A stretch of 64,000 nt of DNA from Roseibaca calidilacus (GCF_001517585.1 NZ_FBYC01000004.1:1054001-1118000); one strand, 5' to 3'; shown: positions 16,384-26,224, counted from the first letter of the stretch. Notes: generated from the sequence alone by a model not told the origin. Made by a program: numbers and translations.

Positions 16384-17216
16384 ATATACAGCGTGGATCA
16401 CCCCGCCCCCAGCAGGTGCCGGAAGAGGGGGGGCGCCGACGGCCGTTTTCATACCCTGCACCACAATATTTCAGAAGTTTTTCCGCCCATGACTGGACCC
16501 ATCGGTACACCATGCGTACACCATGGCATGGCGTACCGTCATTTATTCAATATATTCAATACTCATCGTGGTGTACCTGTCCCATCCATCATCGGGGCAC
16601 AGGACAATCTGGCGTTCTGAGTTATCTGCATTTCTCAATCTTCAAACTGGTGGCGTCGGTGCCAGAACAAAAGGTCGGGCCGCGACACGCCCCTGCCCCG
16701 CACCTACCCTCCTTTGGCCCCGCACGGCAACAAGCGGGGCAAGCCGGGGCTGGCGATTTCCCATCGTGCCAGAATTGACCGCGACATCCCCCGTCACATA
16801 GTCGATTGGCGCGGCCTAGGCAAACCGCCGCGTTGCAAACTGTGCGGGTGCCGCTGTCCGCGGCCGTGGGGTAAGAAAGCATAAAGCAAGGCTTGACGAG
16901 CAACTAACATAGGTGGCCCCCTTGCGCATGGTAGGCACTGAACGCGCCGATGGCTGACTGATTATCCGCAACATTCTGATAACACGCAGCTATCCGCGTG
17001 GTTCCGGCAACAGCCGCCGCCTTGCGGGGTTTTTGGGTATCTTTGCCAGCGCACAACTATCCACAGCTAATTCATCGCCATGCCAGAAAAGTCTTTACAG
17101 AAACTTGCTTTCCAGACACCATATCTAGTAAGCGTTCGCAGAAGCGCCCGAACAAGTAGCGTTTTATACAGTGCCTTGTGGACCACATACTGGCACGCGC
17201 AAATTTAGAGGCGGAC
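16384..17216. other. Non-coding region with repeats between parD and ybjN-like gene
   Basis: About 0.8 kb in which no frame looks like a real protein; the open frames here are short, odd in composition and unsupported by ribosome binding sites. It holds repeated GTACACC motifs, a tandem 9-mer, and DnaA-box-like TTATCCGCA (16962-16970) and CTATCCACA (17057-17065). It may be the scar at the right edge of the accessory region. No tRNA gene or attachment-site repeat was recognised. Confidence 0.45.
16504..16577. repeat. Cluster of GTACACC repeats and tandem 9-mer
   Basis: GTACACCATG occurs at 16505-16514 and again at 16516-16525 (11-bp period). GGTACACC at 16504-16511 is mirrored by GGTGTACC at 16570-16577. 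Between them TATTCAATA is repeated twice in tandem (16544-16561). Function unknown; regulator-binding site or iteron-like structure. Confidence 0.5.
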
Positions 17217-17720
17217 ATGTCGGCAGCCGAACTATACCTGTCAAACGACGACATCCACCCGATCGACATGGTCGAAACCTTGGCTACCCATCATGACTGG
17301 GATTTCGACCGCTTGGCCGATGACCAGATCGTTATGGTGATCGACGGGCAATGGCGCCGCTACAGCCTGTCTTTGGCGCTGGCCCCCGGCGGCGATGTGT
17401 TGCGCCTGATCTGCACCTTCGAGATGGACCCACCAGAGGCGGCCATGCCCGCGCTGTATGAAACCCTGAGCCGCGCCAATGACATGGTGTGGTCCGGGTC
17501 GTTCAGCTTTTGGGAAGAGCAGCGCCTGATGGTCTGGCGCTATGGTTTGCTGATGTCGGATGAGCAGCCTGCCGGGATCGACCAGATCGACCGGATGCTG
17601 CATAGCGCGCTTACCGCTGCCGAACGGTTCTATCCCGCCTTTCAACTGGTCGCTTGGGCCGGGCACAGCCCGAAGGCGGCGCTGGACCTTGCCTTGGCCG
17701 ATGCGGTTGGGCGTGCTTAA
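17217..17720 (+). CDS. YbjN domain-containing protein
   Basis: Protein of 167 residues of the YbjN type, related by fold to type III secretion chaperones; its exact role is unknown. Typical signals are HPIDMVETLATHHDWDFDR, WRRYSLSLAL, LRLICTFEMDPPE and a Trp-rich VWSGSFSFWEEQRLMVWRYGL segment. ATG 17217 has GAGG five bases upstream; GTG 17178 is a longer alternative. It is the first gene of a co-directional run with proC and csaA. Confidence 0.85.
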   Translation: MSAAELYLSNDDIHPIDMVETLATHHDWDFDRLADDQIVMVIDGQWRRYSLSLALAPGGDVLRLICTFEMDPPEAAMPALYETLSRANDMVWSGSFSFWEEQRLMVWRYGLLMSDEQPAGIDQIDRMLHSALTAAERFYPAFQLVAWAGHSPKAALDLALADAVGRA

Positions 17721-17818
17721 GGCACAGGGCACATCCAGCACCCCGCGCAGGGCCAAGACCCCTTGAACCTTGTTTTGGCCGGGCGCATGATGCGGGCCAA
17801 GGCAACTGGGGTATTCAA

Positions 17819-18625
17819 ATGCAGGACATCGACGCGCGCGGCCTTGTGCTGCTGGGCTGCGGGAAAATGGGATCCGCCATGCTGGCCGGGTGGCTGGCGC
17901 GCGGTGTGCAGCCCACGACGGTGCATGTTGTGGACCCAAACCCCTCTGACTGGCTGCGCGGCACCGGCGTGCAGATCAATGCGGGCCTGCCCCCGGCCCC
18001 GGCGGTTGCGGTGCTGGCGGTCAAACCACAGATGATGGGCGCGGCCCTGCCGCGGCTGGCGGCCTTGGGCGATGGTGACACGCTGTTTTTGTCCATCGCT
18101 GCGGGCACGACCTTGGCCAGTCTTGCCCATGCCTTGGGCACCCAAAGCCCCATCATTCGCGCCATGCCCAACACCCCCGCCGCCGTGGGCGCCGGGATTA
18201 CCGCGATGATCGGCAATGCGCAGGTCAGCGCCGACCATCTGGAACAGGCGGAACAGCTGCTATCCGCCATCGGCGCGGTGGTCACGCTGGAAGACGAATC
18301 GCAGATGGATGCTGTCACCGGCCTGTCCGGCTCTGGCCCCGCCTATGTGTTCCATATGATCGAAGCCATGGCGCAAGCGGGCATGTCGCAGGGGTTGGCC
18401 CCCGATCTGGCCATGCAACTTGCCCGCGCCACCGTGATCGGGGCGGCCAAATTGGCCGATGACAGCCCGGATAGCGCCGCCACGCTGCGCCAGAATGTCA
18501 CCAGCCCCAATGGCACCACCGCCGCAGCCCTTGCGGTGCTGATGGATGAGGCGACCGGCCTGCCCCCGCTGATGGCCCGCGCGATCAAGGCCGCCGCCCA
18601 CCGCTCGCGCGAGTTGGCGCAATGA
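17819..18625 (+). CDS. proC: Pyrroline-5-carboxylate reductase
   Basis: Last step of proline synthesis: NAD(P)H-dependent reduction of pyrroline-5-carboxylate. The N-terminal Rossmann fold begins LVLLGCGKMGSAMLAGWL; conserved AMPNTPAAVGAG, GLSGSGPAYVF and VTSPNGTTAAAL mark the C-terminal dimerisation and active-site helices. The 268-residue length is normal. ATG 17819 with an upstream CTGGGG is the family start; the frame is open further upstream but that part is not conserved. The stop overlaps csaA by ATGA. Confidence 0.94.
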   Translation: MQDIDARGLVLLGCGKMGSAMLAGWLARGVQPTTVHVVDPNPSDWLRGTGVQINAGLPPAPAVAVLAVKPQMMGAALPRLAALGDGDTLFLSIAAGTTLASLAHALGTQSPIIRAMPNTPAAVGAGITAMIGNAQVSADHLEQAEQLLSAIGAVVTLEDESQMDAVTGLSGSGPAYVFHMIEAMAQAGMSQGLAPDLAMQLARATVIGAAKLADDSPDSAATLRQNVTSPNGTTAAALAVLMDEATGLPPLMARAIKAAAHRSRELAQ

Positions 18626-18957
18626 CGATCAGTTTCGACGATTTTCAAAAGGTCGATATCCGCGTGGGCCGCGTGACCCGCGCCGAAGCCTTCCCAGAAG
18701 CGCGCAAGCCCGCGATCAAGCTTTGGATCGATTTCGGCGCAGAACTTGGCGAAAAGAAATCCTCGGCACAGATTACCGGGCTTTACGATGCCGCCGCACT
18801 GGTCGGGCGGCAGGTGATGGCGGTGGTCAATTTTCCGCCCCGCCAGATCGGGCCATTCATGTCAGAAGTTCTGGTGCTGGGCACGGCGGATGATGCGGGC
18901 CATATCTCGCTTGTTGCGCCGGACCACCCCGTGCCGCTGGGCGCAAGATTGCATTAA
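18622..18957 (+). CDS. csaA: CsaA-type tRNA-binding domain protein
   Basis: Protein of 111 residues with a single OB-fold tRNA-binding domain, as in the C-terminus of methionyl-tRNA synthetase and in the Bacillus chaperone CsaA. Key segments are FQKVDIRVGRV, KLWIDFG, KKSSAQITGLY and VNFPPRQIGPFMSEVLVLG. The start overlaps the proC stop by ATGA. Confidence 0.92.
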   Translation: MTISFDDFQKVDIRVGRVTRAEAFPEARKPAIKLWIDFGAELGEKKSSAQITGLYDAAALVGRQVMAVVNFPPRQIGPFMSEVLVLGTADDAGHISLVAPDHPVPLGARLH

Positions 18958-18966
18958 GGGAACACC

Positions 18967-19920
18967 ATGGCCGAGCTTTACATTACCCGCCCGCTGCCCG
19001 ACCGTGTTGTCGCCCGCGCGCGTGAGCGGTTCAATGTGACCCTGCGTGAGCAGACAACACCGCTGAAAAAGGGCGAGATGCGCGCGGCGCTGGTGCTTTA
19101 TGACGTGGTGCTGCCCACCTTGGGTGACATGTTCACCGCCGAGGTGTTCGAGGGTATGCAGAGCGCGCGCTGCAAGCTACTGGCCAATTTCGGTGTGGGT
19201 TACAACCATATCGACGTGGCCGCCGCGCGGGATATCGGCATTGCCGTTACCAACACGCCCGGTGCCGTGACAGAGGCCACCGCCGATATTGCGCTGATGC
19301 TGATGCTGATGACCGCGCGCCGCGCAGGCGAAGGCGAACGCATGTTGCGCGCAGGTAAATGGGCCGGGTGGCACCCCACGCAAATGCTGGGCCTGCATCT
19401 GGGCGGCAAGACCTGCGGCATTGTCGGCATGGGCCGCATCGGTCAGGCGATTGCCCGGCGCGCGCATTTCGGGCTGGGCATGAACGTGATTTATCACAAC
19501 CGTTCCGCCAAAGAGTGTGACATGCCCGCGCGGCAGGTGGGTGATCTGGCCGAATTGATGGGCGCGGCGGATATAGTCGTGCTGGCGGTTCCGGGCGGCG
19601 CGGACACAAGGCACCTGATCGGGGCAGAGGCATTGGCCGCCATGCAGCCCCACGCGCATTTGGTCAATATCGCGCGCGGCGATGTGGTGGATGAGGCAGC
19701 CCTGATTGCCGCGTTGCAAGCGGGCCAGATTGCCGGTGCCGGGCTGGATGTGTATGAACACGAACCCAATGTGCCCAACGCACTGCGCAGCATGGAAAAC
19801 GTGGTGCTGCTGCCGCATCTGGGCACGGCTGCGCTGGATGTGCGCGAAGGAATGGGAATGATGGCCGTCGAAAACGCCATCGCCCATCTGGACGGACAGC
19901 CCCTTTTGAACCCGGTCTGA
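18967..19920 (+). CDS. D-2-hydroxyacid dehydrogenase (glyoxylate/hydroxypyruvate reductase-like)
   Basis: NAD(P)-dependent D-2-hydroxyacid dehydrogenase of 317 residues. The nucleotide-binding GMGRIGQAIARRA motif lies near the middle. The catalytic triad is visible as Arg in NIARGDVVDE, Glu in YEHEPNVP and His in LLPHLGTAA. The substrate is probably glyoxylate or hydroxypyruvate, as for GyaR-like relatives, but sequence alone does not settle it. It is followed after one base by an amino acid oxidase-like gene. Confidence 0.88.
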   Translation: MAELYITRPLPDRVVARARERFNVTLREQTTPLKKGEMRAALVLYDVVLPTLGDMFTAEVFEGMQSARCKLLANFGVGYNHIDVAAARDIGIAVTNTPGAVTEATADIALMLMLMTARRAGEGERMLRAGKWAGWHPTQMLGLHLGGKTCGIVGMGRIGQAIARRAHFGLGMNVIYHNRSAKECDMPARQVGDLAELMGAADIVVLAVPGGADTRHLIGAEALAAMQPHAHLVNIARGDVVDEAALIAALQAGQIAGAGLDVYEHEPNVPNALRSMENVVLLPHLGTAALDVREGMGMMAVENAIAHLDGQPLLNPV

Positions 19921-19921
19921 G

Positions 19922-21139
19922 ATGGTGGCGCAGGCCGAGATTGCCGTCATTGGCGCTGGCGTCGTGGGCTTGGCCTGCGCGCTGCGTTTGCACCAAGCGG
20001 GGCATGAGGTGATCTTGATTGCCCCAGAGGATGAAGAAATCGGCGCAAGCTACGGAAATGCAGGGGTTATTGCCGATTATGCCGTCATGCCAGTGGGCAC
20101 GCCCGACGTGCTGCGCGACCTGCCGCGTTTGCTGTTCGACCGCGACAGCCCCCTAGCCATGCGCCACGCAGCGATTGTAACGCTCGCACCGTGGCTTTTG
20201 CGCTTTGCGCGCGAGTGCCTGCCCCGACGGGCGCAGGCCAATGCGCAGGCGATTGCCGCGCTTCTGGCACCCTCGGCGCAGATGTGGCGCGACCTGGCGG
20301 GGGAAATCGGCGCGCGCGAGCAGTTGAAAGCGCATGGCTCGCTGTACCTGTATGAAACGCCGAAACAAGCCGTGCAACTGGCCAGCTACCGCGATCTGGG
20401 CGTTGCGGTCGAGGGGCTGACGGGCGCTGAACTGGGCCAGTTGGAACCCAGCTTGCGCGGCCATGCCGGCGGCGCGTTCTTTCCCAACACGCTGACGGTG
20501 AATGACCCGGCAACGCTGTTGCGCGCCTTGCGCGCGGCGGTGGCGGATATTCCACGCATTCCGACGACCGTTCAGAGGTTGGAGCGTGGCCCAACCGGTC
20601 TGCGCGTAACCGGCCCCGACCTTGATCTGCGCGCGCGACGCGTGGTGCTGGCCGCTGGCGCATGGTCAAAGCGGCTGGCCGCACAGGCGGGCGATCGCGT
20701 GCCCTTGGACACCGAACGCGGCTACCATCTGGAATATGACATGCCCGAAAACCCGCTGACCCGGCAGACCAGCCCGGTCGCGCGCGGCTTTTATTTTTGC
20801 CCCATGCAGGGCCGGCTGCGGGTGGCGGGCACGGTGGAACTGGGGGGGCTAAGCGCGCCGCCTGCGCCGCACCGTTGGGACATGCTGGAACGTGGCGCGC
20901 GCGCCATCCTGCCCGAGTTGGGCGCACCAAGCCGCCGCTGGATGGGGTTTCGCCCTTCGATACCGGATTCGCGCCCGGTCATCGGGCCGTCCCGGCTGGG
21001 GGCGGATGTGATCCATGCCTACGGCCATGGCCATTTGGGGCTGACACTGGCACCGGTCACTGCACAGATCGTGACCGATATGGTGGCAGGCCGCGCGCCC
21101 ATGCTGGACCCTGCCCCCTACCGGGTGGACCGGTTCTGA
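19922..21139 (+). CDS. FAD-dependent oxidoreductase, D-amino acid dehydrogenase (DadA)-like
   Basis: Flavoprotein of 405 residues of the DAO superfamily. The FAD-binding IAVIGAGVVGLACALRL is at the N-terminus, and the C-terminal GFRPSIPDSRPVIGPS and YGHGHLGLTLAP segments are typical of DadA-like dehydrogenases that feed electrons from D-amino acids to the respiratory chain. It starts one base after the preceding dehydrogenase and overlaps the 3' end of znuB on the opposite strand by 22 bp. Confidence 0.87.
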   Translation: MVAQAEIAVIGAGVVGLACALRLHQAGHEVILIAPEDEEIGASYGNAGVIADYAVMPVGTPDVLRDLPRLLFDRDSPLAMRHAAIVTLAPWLLRFARECLPRRAQANAQAIAALLAPSAQMWRDLAGEIGAREQLKAHGSLYLYETPKQAVQLASYRDLGVAVEGLTGAELGQLEPSLRGHAGGAFFPNTLTVNDPATLLRALRAAVADIPRIPTTVQRLERGPTGLRVTGPDLDLRARRVVLAAGAWSKRLAAQAGDRVPLDTERGYHLEYDMPENPLTRQTSPVARGFYFCPMQGRLRVAGTVELGGLSAPPAPHRWDMLERGARAILPELGAPSRRWMGFRPSIPDSRPVIGPSRLGADVIHAYGHGHLGLTLAPVTAQIVTDMVAGRAPMLDPAPYRVDRF

Positions 21140-21921
21140 CGTAGCGCCCGGCCCACACTGGTCGCCAAGAACAGCCCTGCCGCCACCACCACAATGGACG
21201 GCCCCGAGGGCGTGTCTTGCACCAGCGACAGTTGCAACCCACCCCAGACCGACAGCCCGCCAAGCGCGACCGCGCCCAGTGCCATGCTCTCTGGCCCGCG
21301 CGCCACGTTGCGCGCCGCGGCCGCCGGGATAATCAGCATCGCCGCAATCAAGAGCGCGCCCACAATTTTCAGCGACACCGCCACCACAATGGCCAGCGCC
21401 ACGGTCAGCACCAACCGTTCGCGCGCGGGGTTCAGGCCCGCGGCATGGGCCAGATCCTCTGACAAGGTGGCGGTCAGCAATGGCCGCCAGCGCCATGCCA
21501 GCAAGGCCAGCACCGCCACGGCACCAAGCGCGATCACAGCCAGATCCATGCGCGAGACGGCCAGAATATCGCCGAACAGGTAGCTTGACAGGTCCACCCG
21601 CACGCCGGGCAGATAAGACACCGCGACCAAACCACAGGCCAGCGCCGAATGTGCCAGCACGCCCAGCGTGGTATCCATCGCCCAGCCGCGCCCAGCCAGC
21701 GCGGCCACCGTCATTGCCATCGCCAAAGCCACCAGAATAATGCCTAAATACAGGTTCAACGCAAAGCCAAGCGCCAGCGCCACGCCCAGAATAGCCGCAT
21801 GTGCCGTCGCATCGCCAAAATAGGCCATGCGCCGCCAGACCACGAAACAGCCCAAAGGGCCCGCCGCCAACGCGACCATCAGCCCCGCAAGCAGCGCGCG
21901 CAGCAAGAAATCATCCAGCAT
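21118..21921 (-). CDS. znuB: Zinc ABC transporter permease ZnuB
   Basis: Integral membrane permease of 267 residues with about eight hydrophobic segments, ABC-3 family. Features include [24 protein letters not shown] near the N-terminus and the [17 protein letters not shown] segment near the cytosolic coupling region. The start at 21921 gives [13 protein letters not shown], the family N-terminus; longer upstream reading is through znuC in another frame. It is the last gene of zur-znuC-znuB and overlaps znuC by 11 bp. Confidence 0.94.
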   Translation of the reverse strand: MLDDFLLRALLAGLMVALAAGPLGCFVVWRRMAYFGDATAHAAILGVALALGFALNLYLGIILVALAMAMTVAALAGRGWAMDTTLGVLAHSALACGLVAVSYLPGVRVDLSSYLFGDILAVSRMDLAVIALGAVAVLALLAWRWRPLLTATLSEDLAHAAGLNPARERLVLTVALAIVVAVSLKIVGALLIAAMLIIPAAAARNVARGPESMALGAVALGGLSVWGGLQLSLVQDTPSGPSIVVVAAGLFLATSVGRALRQNRSTR

Positions 21922-22663
21922 GGGCGTGGTCCTTATGATCGTGATCGTGGTCATGGTCATGGTCGTGGTCATGCACATGCTGGTAAAGCGCCAAGGCCCC
22001 TTGCGTGCCCAGCCCGAACAGCGCCCGATATTCGGGGGCCGCGCGCACCACATGCGGCGCACCGGCGCAGCAAATATGCCCGTTCAGGCAGATCACGCGG
22101 TCTGATGCGCTCATCACGACATGCAGATCATGGCTGACCGACAGCACCGCACAGCCCAATTCGCGGCGGACATCTTCGATCAGCCGGTAGAAGGCCGCTG
22201 TGCCGGGCTGGTCCAGCCCTGCCGTGGCCTCGTCCAGAATCAGAATGTCGGGGCGCGACAACAGCGCGCGGGCCAGCAGCACACGCTGGAACTGCCCGCC
22301 CGAGAGTGTGGTCATATCCTGCCCGGCAATATCGGGCACGCCCACGCGCGCCAGCACCTCGGCCATGCGCGCCTTGCTTTGGCGGTCGGGCAAGGACAGA
22401 AAGCGCGCTACCGGCATGGGCATGGTCGGGTCGATATGCAGCTTTTGCGGCACATAGCCAATGCGCAGCCCCGGCTGCCGGGTTACACGGCCGGTGGATG
22501 GCGCAACCACACCCAAAAGCGCGCGCAACAACGTGCTTTTGCCCGACCCGTTGGGGCCGACGATGGTCACAATCTCCCCCGGCGCAATGCTTAGGTCAAC
22601 ATTGTGCAGCACCTCGCGCCCGCCAAGGCGCACGGCAAGCTGTTCGGTGGAAATCAGGCTCAT
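21911..22663 (-). CDS. znuC: Zinc ABC transporter ATP-binding protein ZnuC with His-rich tail
   Basis: ATPase of the ZnuABC importer, 250 residues. Walker A is GPNGSGKST, the signature is [17 protein letters not shown] and Walker B is [13 protein letters not shown]. The C-terminus ends in alternating His-Asp repeats, a probable zinc-binding extension seen in some ZnuC proteins. ATG 22663 overlaps the zur stop (ATGA), so it is coupled to zur. Confidence 0.95.
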   Translation of the reverse strand: MSLISTEQLAVRLGGREVLHNVDLSIAPGEIVTIVGPNGSGKSTLLRALLGVVAPSTGRVTRQPGLRIGYVPQKLHIDPTMPMPVARFLSLPDRQSKARMAEVLARVGVPDIAGQDMTTLSGGQFQRVLLARALLSRPDILILDEATAGLDQPGTAAFYRLIEDVRRELGCAVLSVSHDLHVVMSASDRVICLNGHICCAGAPHVVRAAPEYRALFGLGTQGALALYQHVHDHDHDHDHDHDHKDHAHAG

Positions 22664-23157
22664 GCGCGCGCCCCTTGGCAGGTGCGGCATTGGCCTACCG
22701 CTTCGATGGTCGCGCGCTCCATGGCGAACCCGGCGGCCTGGGCCGCGTCCGACAGCGCAGCGGTCACGGCACTGGCCGGCGCTTCGGTCACACTGTCGCA
22801 GGCGGTGCAGATCAGGAAGGCCGCCGCGTGGTCATGCGCGGGTTGCGCGCAGGCAGTAAAAGCATTCAAGCGGCGAATGCGGTGGGCAAAGCCATGCTCG
22901 ACCAGCCAGTTCAGCGCGCGATAGGCGACGGGGGGCTGGGTGCCATAGCCCTCGGCAGCCAGTTTTTCCAGCACATCATAGGCCCCCATCGCCCCATGGG
23001 CGGCGATCAACATCTCTAGCGTGCGCAGGCGCACCGGGGTCAGGCGCAGCCCCATGCGCGCGGCGCGGGCCTCTGCTTGCGACAGGATGCTTGCCGCCCC
23101 TTGCGGGCCGCTATGGTCCGGGCAGCAAAAGGCGCTGTGTGTGGTGTCGCTCATCAT
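22660..23157 (-). CDS. zur: Zinc uptake regulator Zur (Fur family)
   Basis: Zinc-responsive repressor of 165 residues. The winged-helix part reads [28 protein letters not shown] and [15 protein letters not shown]; metal-site Cys pairs are [10 protein letters not shown] and GQCRTCQG. It is the first gene of zur-znuC-znuB and divergent from znuA, with candidate operators in the 67 bp between. Start codons at 23157 and 23154 are both ATG; either may be used. Confidence 0.95.
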   Translation of the reverse strand: MMSDTTHSAFCCPDHSGPQGAASILSQAEARAARMGLRLTPVRLRTLEMLIAAHGAMGAYDVLEKLAAEGYGTQPPVAYRALNWLVEHGFAHRIRRLNAFTACAQPAHDHAAAFLICTACDSVTEAPASAVTAALSDAAQAAGFAMERATIEAVGQCRTCQGARA

Positions 23158-23169
23158 ATGGGCCTTGAC

Positions 23170-23211
23170 TGTTATGTTATTACGTTAGATAGGGTCTGTA
23201 ACTATGTAACA
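23170..23211. promoter_or_regulatory. Candidate Zur operator region
   Basis: AT-rich imperfect dyads TGTTATGTTATTACGTTA (23170-23187) and TGTAACTATGTAACA (23197-23211) lie between divergent zur and znuA, the expected position for Zur binding. Symmetry is imperfect (10 of 15 in the second), so this is a tentative call. Confidence 0.5.
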
Positions 23212-23224
23212 CAAGGAGACAGAG

Positions 23225-24235
23225 ATGCGCTACTCCATCGCTTTGGCCGCTGCAATGCTCGCCAGCCCGCTTGCGGCCCATGATATCCGCGTTGTGACCG
23301 ATATTCCGGTGGCGCATTCGCTGGCCGCTATGGTGCTGGGCGACCATGGAACAGTTGACCTGATGCTGGAGCGCGGCGCGAATGCCCATTCCTACCAGTT
23401 GCGCCCATCGCAGGCGCAGGCCTTGGCGCAAGCCGATATCGTGGTCTGGATGGGCGAACGCATGACGCCCTGGATGGGCCGCGCGATCAGCGGATTGAGC
23501 GGCGACACCCATGCCATGGCGCTGTTGCAGGTCGAGAGCGCGCTTTTGCGCGAGTTCGGACAGGCAAAGGACGCGCATGACGGGCATGAGCATGACCATT
23601 CACATGACGACCATTCACATGACGACCACGCGCATGAGGGCCACGGCCACGATCATGACCACGCGCATGACCACGGCCATAGCCATGACGACGATCACGC
23701 CGGGCACGCGCATTCCGGCCTTGACCCGCATGCTTGGCTGGACACCCGCAATGCCGCCATCTGGGTGGATGCCATCGCCGCTGAACTCAGCGAACACATG
23801 CCCGACCATGCTGCCGAATTCGCCGCCAATGCAGAGGCCGCAAAGGCCCAGATCACGGCCCTGACCGCCGAGATCGACACAATCCTCGCCCCCGCGCGCG
23901 ACATGGCCTTTGTCACCTTTCACGATGCCTATGGCTATCTGGTCAACCAGTTCGACCTGACGCAAGCGGGCGCGATTGCGCTGGGCGACGCGGCCAGCCC
24001 CGGTGCGCAGCGCTTGGCAGAACTGCGCGCCGATATGCAGGCCGATGCGGCTGTCTGCATCTTCCCCGAAGCGGCGCATGACCCTGCCTTGGTCACGACC
24101 ATGATCGAAGGTACCGGCGTGCGGCTTGGCGCCACGCTTGACCCCGCGGGCAGCCTTCTGGACCCCGGCGCAGATCTGTATGGCACGCTGATGCGCAACA
24201 TCGCGCAGGCTATTGCCGACTGCGCGCAGGGCTAG
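23225..24235 (+). CDS. znuA: Zinc ABC transporter substrate-binding protein ZnuA
   Basis: Periplasmic zinc-binding protein of 336 residues. A signal peptide (about 1-18, cut after SPLAA) is followed by the cluster A-I fold. Candidate zinc ligands are His in NAHSYQL, His in DPHAWLD and His in TFHDAYGY. Residues 118-163 form a long His/Asp-rich loop, the flexible metal-trapping loop of ZnuA proteins. AAGGAG precedes the ATG. It is divergent from zur and presumably repressed by Zur at high zinc. Confidence 0.95.
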   Translation: MRYSIALAAAMLASPLAAHDIRVVTDIPVAHSLAAMVLGDHGTVDLMLERGANAHSYQLRPSQAQALAQADIVVWMGERMTPWMGRAISGLSGDTHAMALLQVESALLREFGQAKDAHDGHEHDHSHDDHSHDDHAHEGHGHDHDHAHDHGHSHDDDHAGHAHSGLDPHAWLDTRNAAIWVDAIAAELSEHMPDHAAEFAANAEAAKAQITALTAEIDTILAPARDMAFVTFHDAYGYLVNQFDLTQAGAIALGDAASPGAQRLAELRADMQADAAVCIFPEAAHDPALVTTMIEGTGVRLGATLDPAGSLLDPGADLYGTLMRNIAQAIADCAQG

Positions 24236-24296
24236 ACGAAACTGCGCCCAAAGGTTAGGTCTGGGGCAGACAGCCCCGGACCGAAAGCGCCCCAAG

Positions 24297-25241
24297 ATGA
24301 CCGCATTGACCTTGTATCTGGCAGCCCCGCGCGGCTTTTGTGCGGGCGTGGACCGTGCGATCAAGATCGTGGAAATGGCCTTGGAAAAATGGGGCGCGCC
24401 GGTCTATGTGCGCCACGAGATCGTGCATAACAAATTCGTGGTCGACAGCCTGCGCGACAAGGGCGCGGTCTTTGTCGAGGAGTTGGACGACTGCCCCGAT
24501 GACCGCCCGGTGATCTTTTCCGCGCATGGCGTGCCGAAATCGGTGCCCGCAGCGGCGCAGGCGCGGCAGATGCTGTTCGTCGATGCCACCTGCCCCTTGG
24601 TCAGCAAGGTGCATATCGAAGCCGAACGCCACCATGAAAACGGGTTGCAGATGGTCATGATCGGCCATGCGGGCCACCCCGAAACCGTGGGCACGATGGG
24701 GCAACTGCCCGAAGGCGAGGTGCTGCTGGTCGAGACCGCCGAGGATGTGGCGGGGCTGGACGTGCGCGACCCGGAGCGGCTGGCCTTCATCACCCAGACC
24801 ACTTTGTCGGTCGATGACACGGCAGATGTGGTCGACGCGCTCAAGGCACGCTTCCCGGCCATCGTCGGCCCGCATAAGGAAGACATCTGCTACGCCACCA
24901 CCAACCGGCAGGAAGCGGTCAAGGCGATTGCACCGCTCATTGACGCGCTGCTGGTCATCGGCGCGCCGAATTCCTCGAACTCGCAACGGCTGGTTGAAGT
25001 GGGCCGCGCCAAGGGCTGCGCTTACGCGCAACTGGTGCAGCGCGCCGCCGATATCGACTGGCGCGCATTGGAGGGCGTGCGGTCGGTCGGCATCACCGCA
25101 GGCGCGTCCGCCCCCGAAGTGCTGATAACCGAGGTCATCGACGCCTTCCACGCCCGCTATGACGTGACGGTGGAGATGGTCGAGACGGCGAAAGAACGGG
25201 TGGAGTTCAAGGTGCCGAGGGTGTTGCGGGAGGTGGGGTGA
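24297..25241 (+). CDS. ispH: 4-hydroxy-3-methylbut-2-enyl diphosphate reductase
   Basis: Final enzyme of the non-mevalonate isoprenoid pathway, a [4Fe-4S] reductase yielding IPP and DMAPP. The three cluster cysteines are visible in [22 protein letters not shown] and [11 protein letters not shown]; the substrate-binding His in [13 protein letters not shown] and [11 protein letters not shown] and the Ser-Asn pair in [10 protein letters not shown] are present. The 314-residue length is normal. ATG 24297 is the family start. Confidence 0.96.
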   Translation: MTALTLYLAAPRGFCAGVDRAIKIVEMALEKWGAPVYVRHEIVHNKFVVDSLRDKGAVFVEELDDCPDDRPVIFSAHGVPKSVPAAAQARQMLFVDATCPLVSKVHIEAERHHENGLQMVMIGHAGHPETVGTMGQLPEGEVLLVETAEDVAGLDVRDPERLAFITQTTLSVDDTADVVDALKARFPAIVGPHKEDICYATTNRQEAVKAIAPLIDALLVIGAPNSSNSQRLVEVGRAKGCAYAQLVQRAADIDWRALEGVRSVGITAGASAPEVLITEVIDAFHARYDVTVEMVETAKERVEFKVPRVLREVG

Positions 25242-25339
25242 CAGATATTTTGTAAACCTCAATAATCTAAAATTTATCTTCACATGCGCCTTGCAAAAAC
25301 CATAAATCAGTTATCAAGTCGCCAATACCGAATGAGATT

Positions 25340-26224
25340 TCACTTTCCAAAGTGTTTTTTAATTTTTTCTTCACTAGCTCTACGGTTGAAAGCATCACAA
25401 TTCATGTAAAATGGACAAGTTGGGTTGCTTTGCTCTGTAAACCACTGCGCGGACATACATGTTCCGTTATTGAAGTCGATAGGTTTTGAGACATCTAATA
25501 ATCTCATTAAAATGCGTCCATCGACAAATCCACATACTTGCTGAACCTCTCCTGACACGATTGTTTTATTTAGCTCGTTAAACACAACTCCGATGAATTC
25601 GTTCACACTATGTAGCTTACTATTGACCCAACAAAAAATGTCATCAATCGGCAACAATCGTCCCTCCCCTCGTAGACTAGAGTGAAAGTAGGTTATCTTT
25701 CCGGTTTCTCTGTCCAGCGAGCAACTCCCAACATCTCGATGGGTAAGTTCGTCTCTTATATGCCTTAAATCTTCATACCAATCAACCGATCCAATCTTCA
25801 ATTTAAGATTTTCTGGAAATGAACCAGAAATTTTATCAAAATCAGTAAAGAGTTTCCGAGTTGATTCTTTAAAACCCCGTGAATTAGGTCCATACACAAA
25901 AAATAGCACCTTCGAAGCACAGTCGACGGAAGAGTAAATTTCAGTTATCACGCCTTCTAAGACAGCCGCTAAATTTCTAGAGTTTTGCGCACGCGTAAAC
26001 CCTTTAGAATCAAGTTCTGCATGATCGTCATCAAGGGTTGGCAAGAGATTAGTCGCGATTCCAAGCAGAGTTAATGCCTTATGCAAATGATTCCTCACTC
26101 CAGATAACACTCTCCATTGATGCTCTTTAAAGGTATACTTTGCGTTTGCCGTCGCTATGAAGCGATCGACTTCCCCCCATTGCTCAGGCGCAAATACTCT
26201 AACAGTGCTGGCTACTTTCGGCAT
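25340..26224 (-). CDS. AT-rich orphan protein with HEPN-like Rx4H motif
   Basis: Protein of 294 residues, no family recognised. The sequence is clearly more AT-rich than both neighbours (ispH and a DUF3429-like gene), pointing to horizontal acquisition. It is largely helical-looking, with a motif RHIRDELTHRDVG in which Arg157 and His162 match the Rx4H signature of HEPN ribonuclease-type domains. The C-terminus has a small Cys cluster (CPFYMNCDAF). No signal peptide or membrane segment. A defence or toxin role is inferred from motif, composition and isolation. Confidence 0.6.
   Translation of the reverse strand: MPKVASTVRVFAPEQWGEVDRFIATANAKYTFKEHQWRVLSGVRNHLHKALTLLGIATNLLPTLDDDHAELDSKGFTRAQNSRNLAAVLEGVITEIYSSVDCASKVLFFVYGPNSRGFKESTRKLFTDFDKISGSFPENLKLKIGSVDWYEDLRHIRDELTHRDVGSCSLDRETGKITYFHSSLRGEGRLLPIDDIFCWVNSKLHSVNEFIGVVFNELNKTIVSGEVQQVCGFVDGRILMRLLDVSKPIDFNNGTCMSAQWFTEQSNPTCPFYMNCDAFNRRASEEKIKKHFGK

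Noticed and set aside
16301-16903. Small frames in the spacer after parD
   Set aside because: No ribosome binding sites, odd Cys/Arg/Pro-rich translations, and they overlap parDE operators and repeats.
16990-17035. Weak hairpin plus T-run resembling a terminator
   Set aside because: The CCGC/GCGG stem is only four base pairs and no plus-strand gene precedes it.
23580-23710. Short tandem repeat in znuA considered as a CRISPR or microsatellite
   Set aside because: The repeat is the coding sequence of the His/Asp metal-binding loop of ZnuA.
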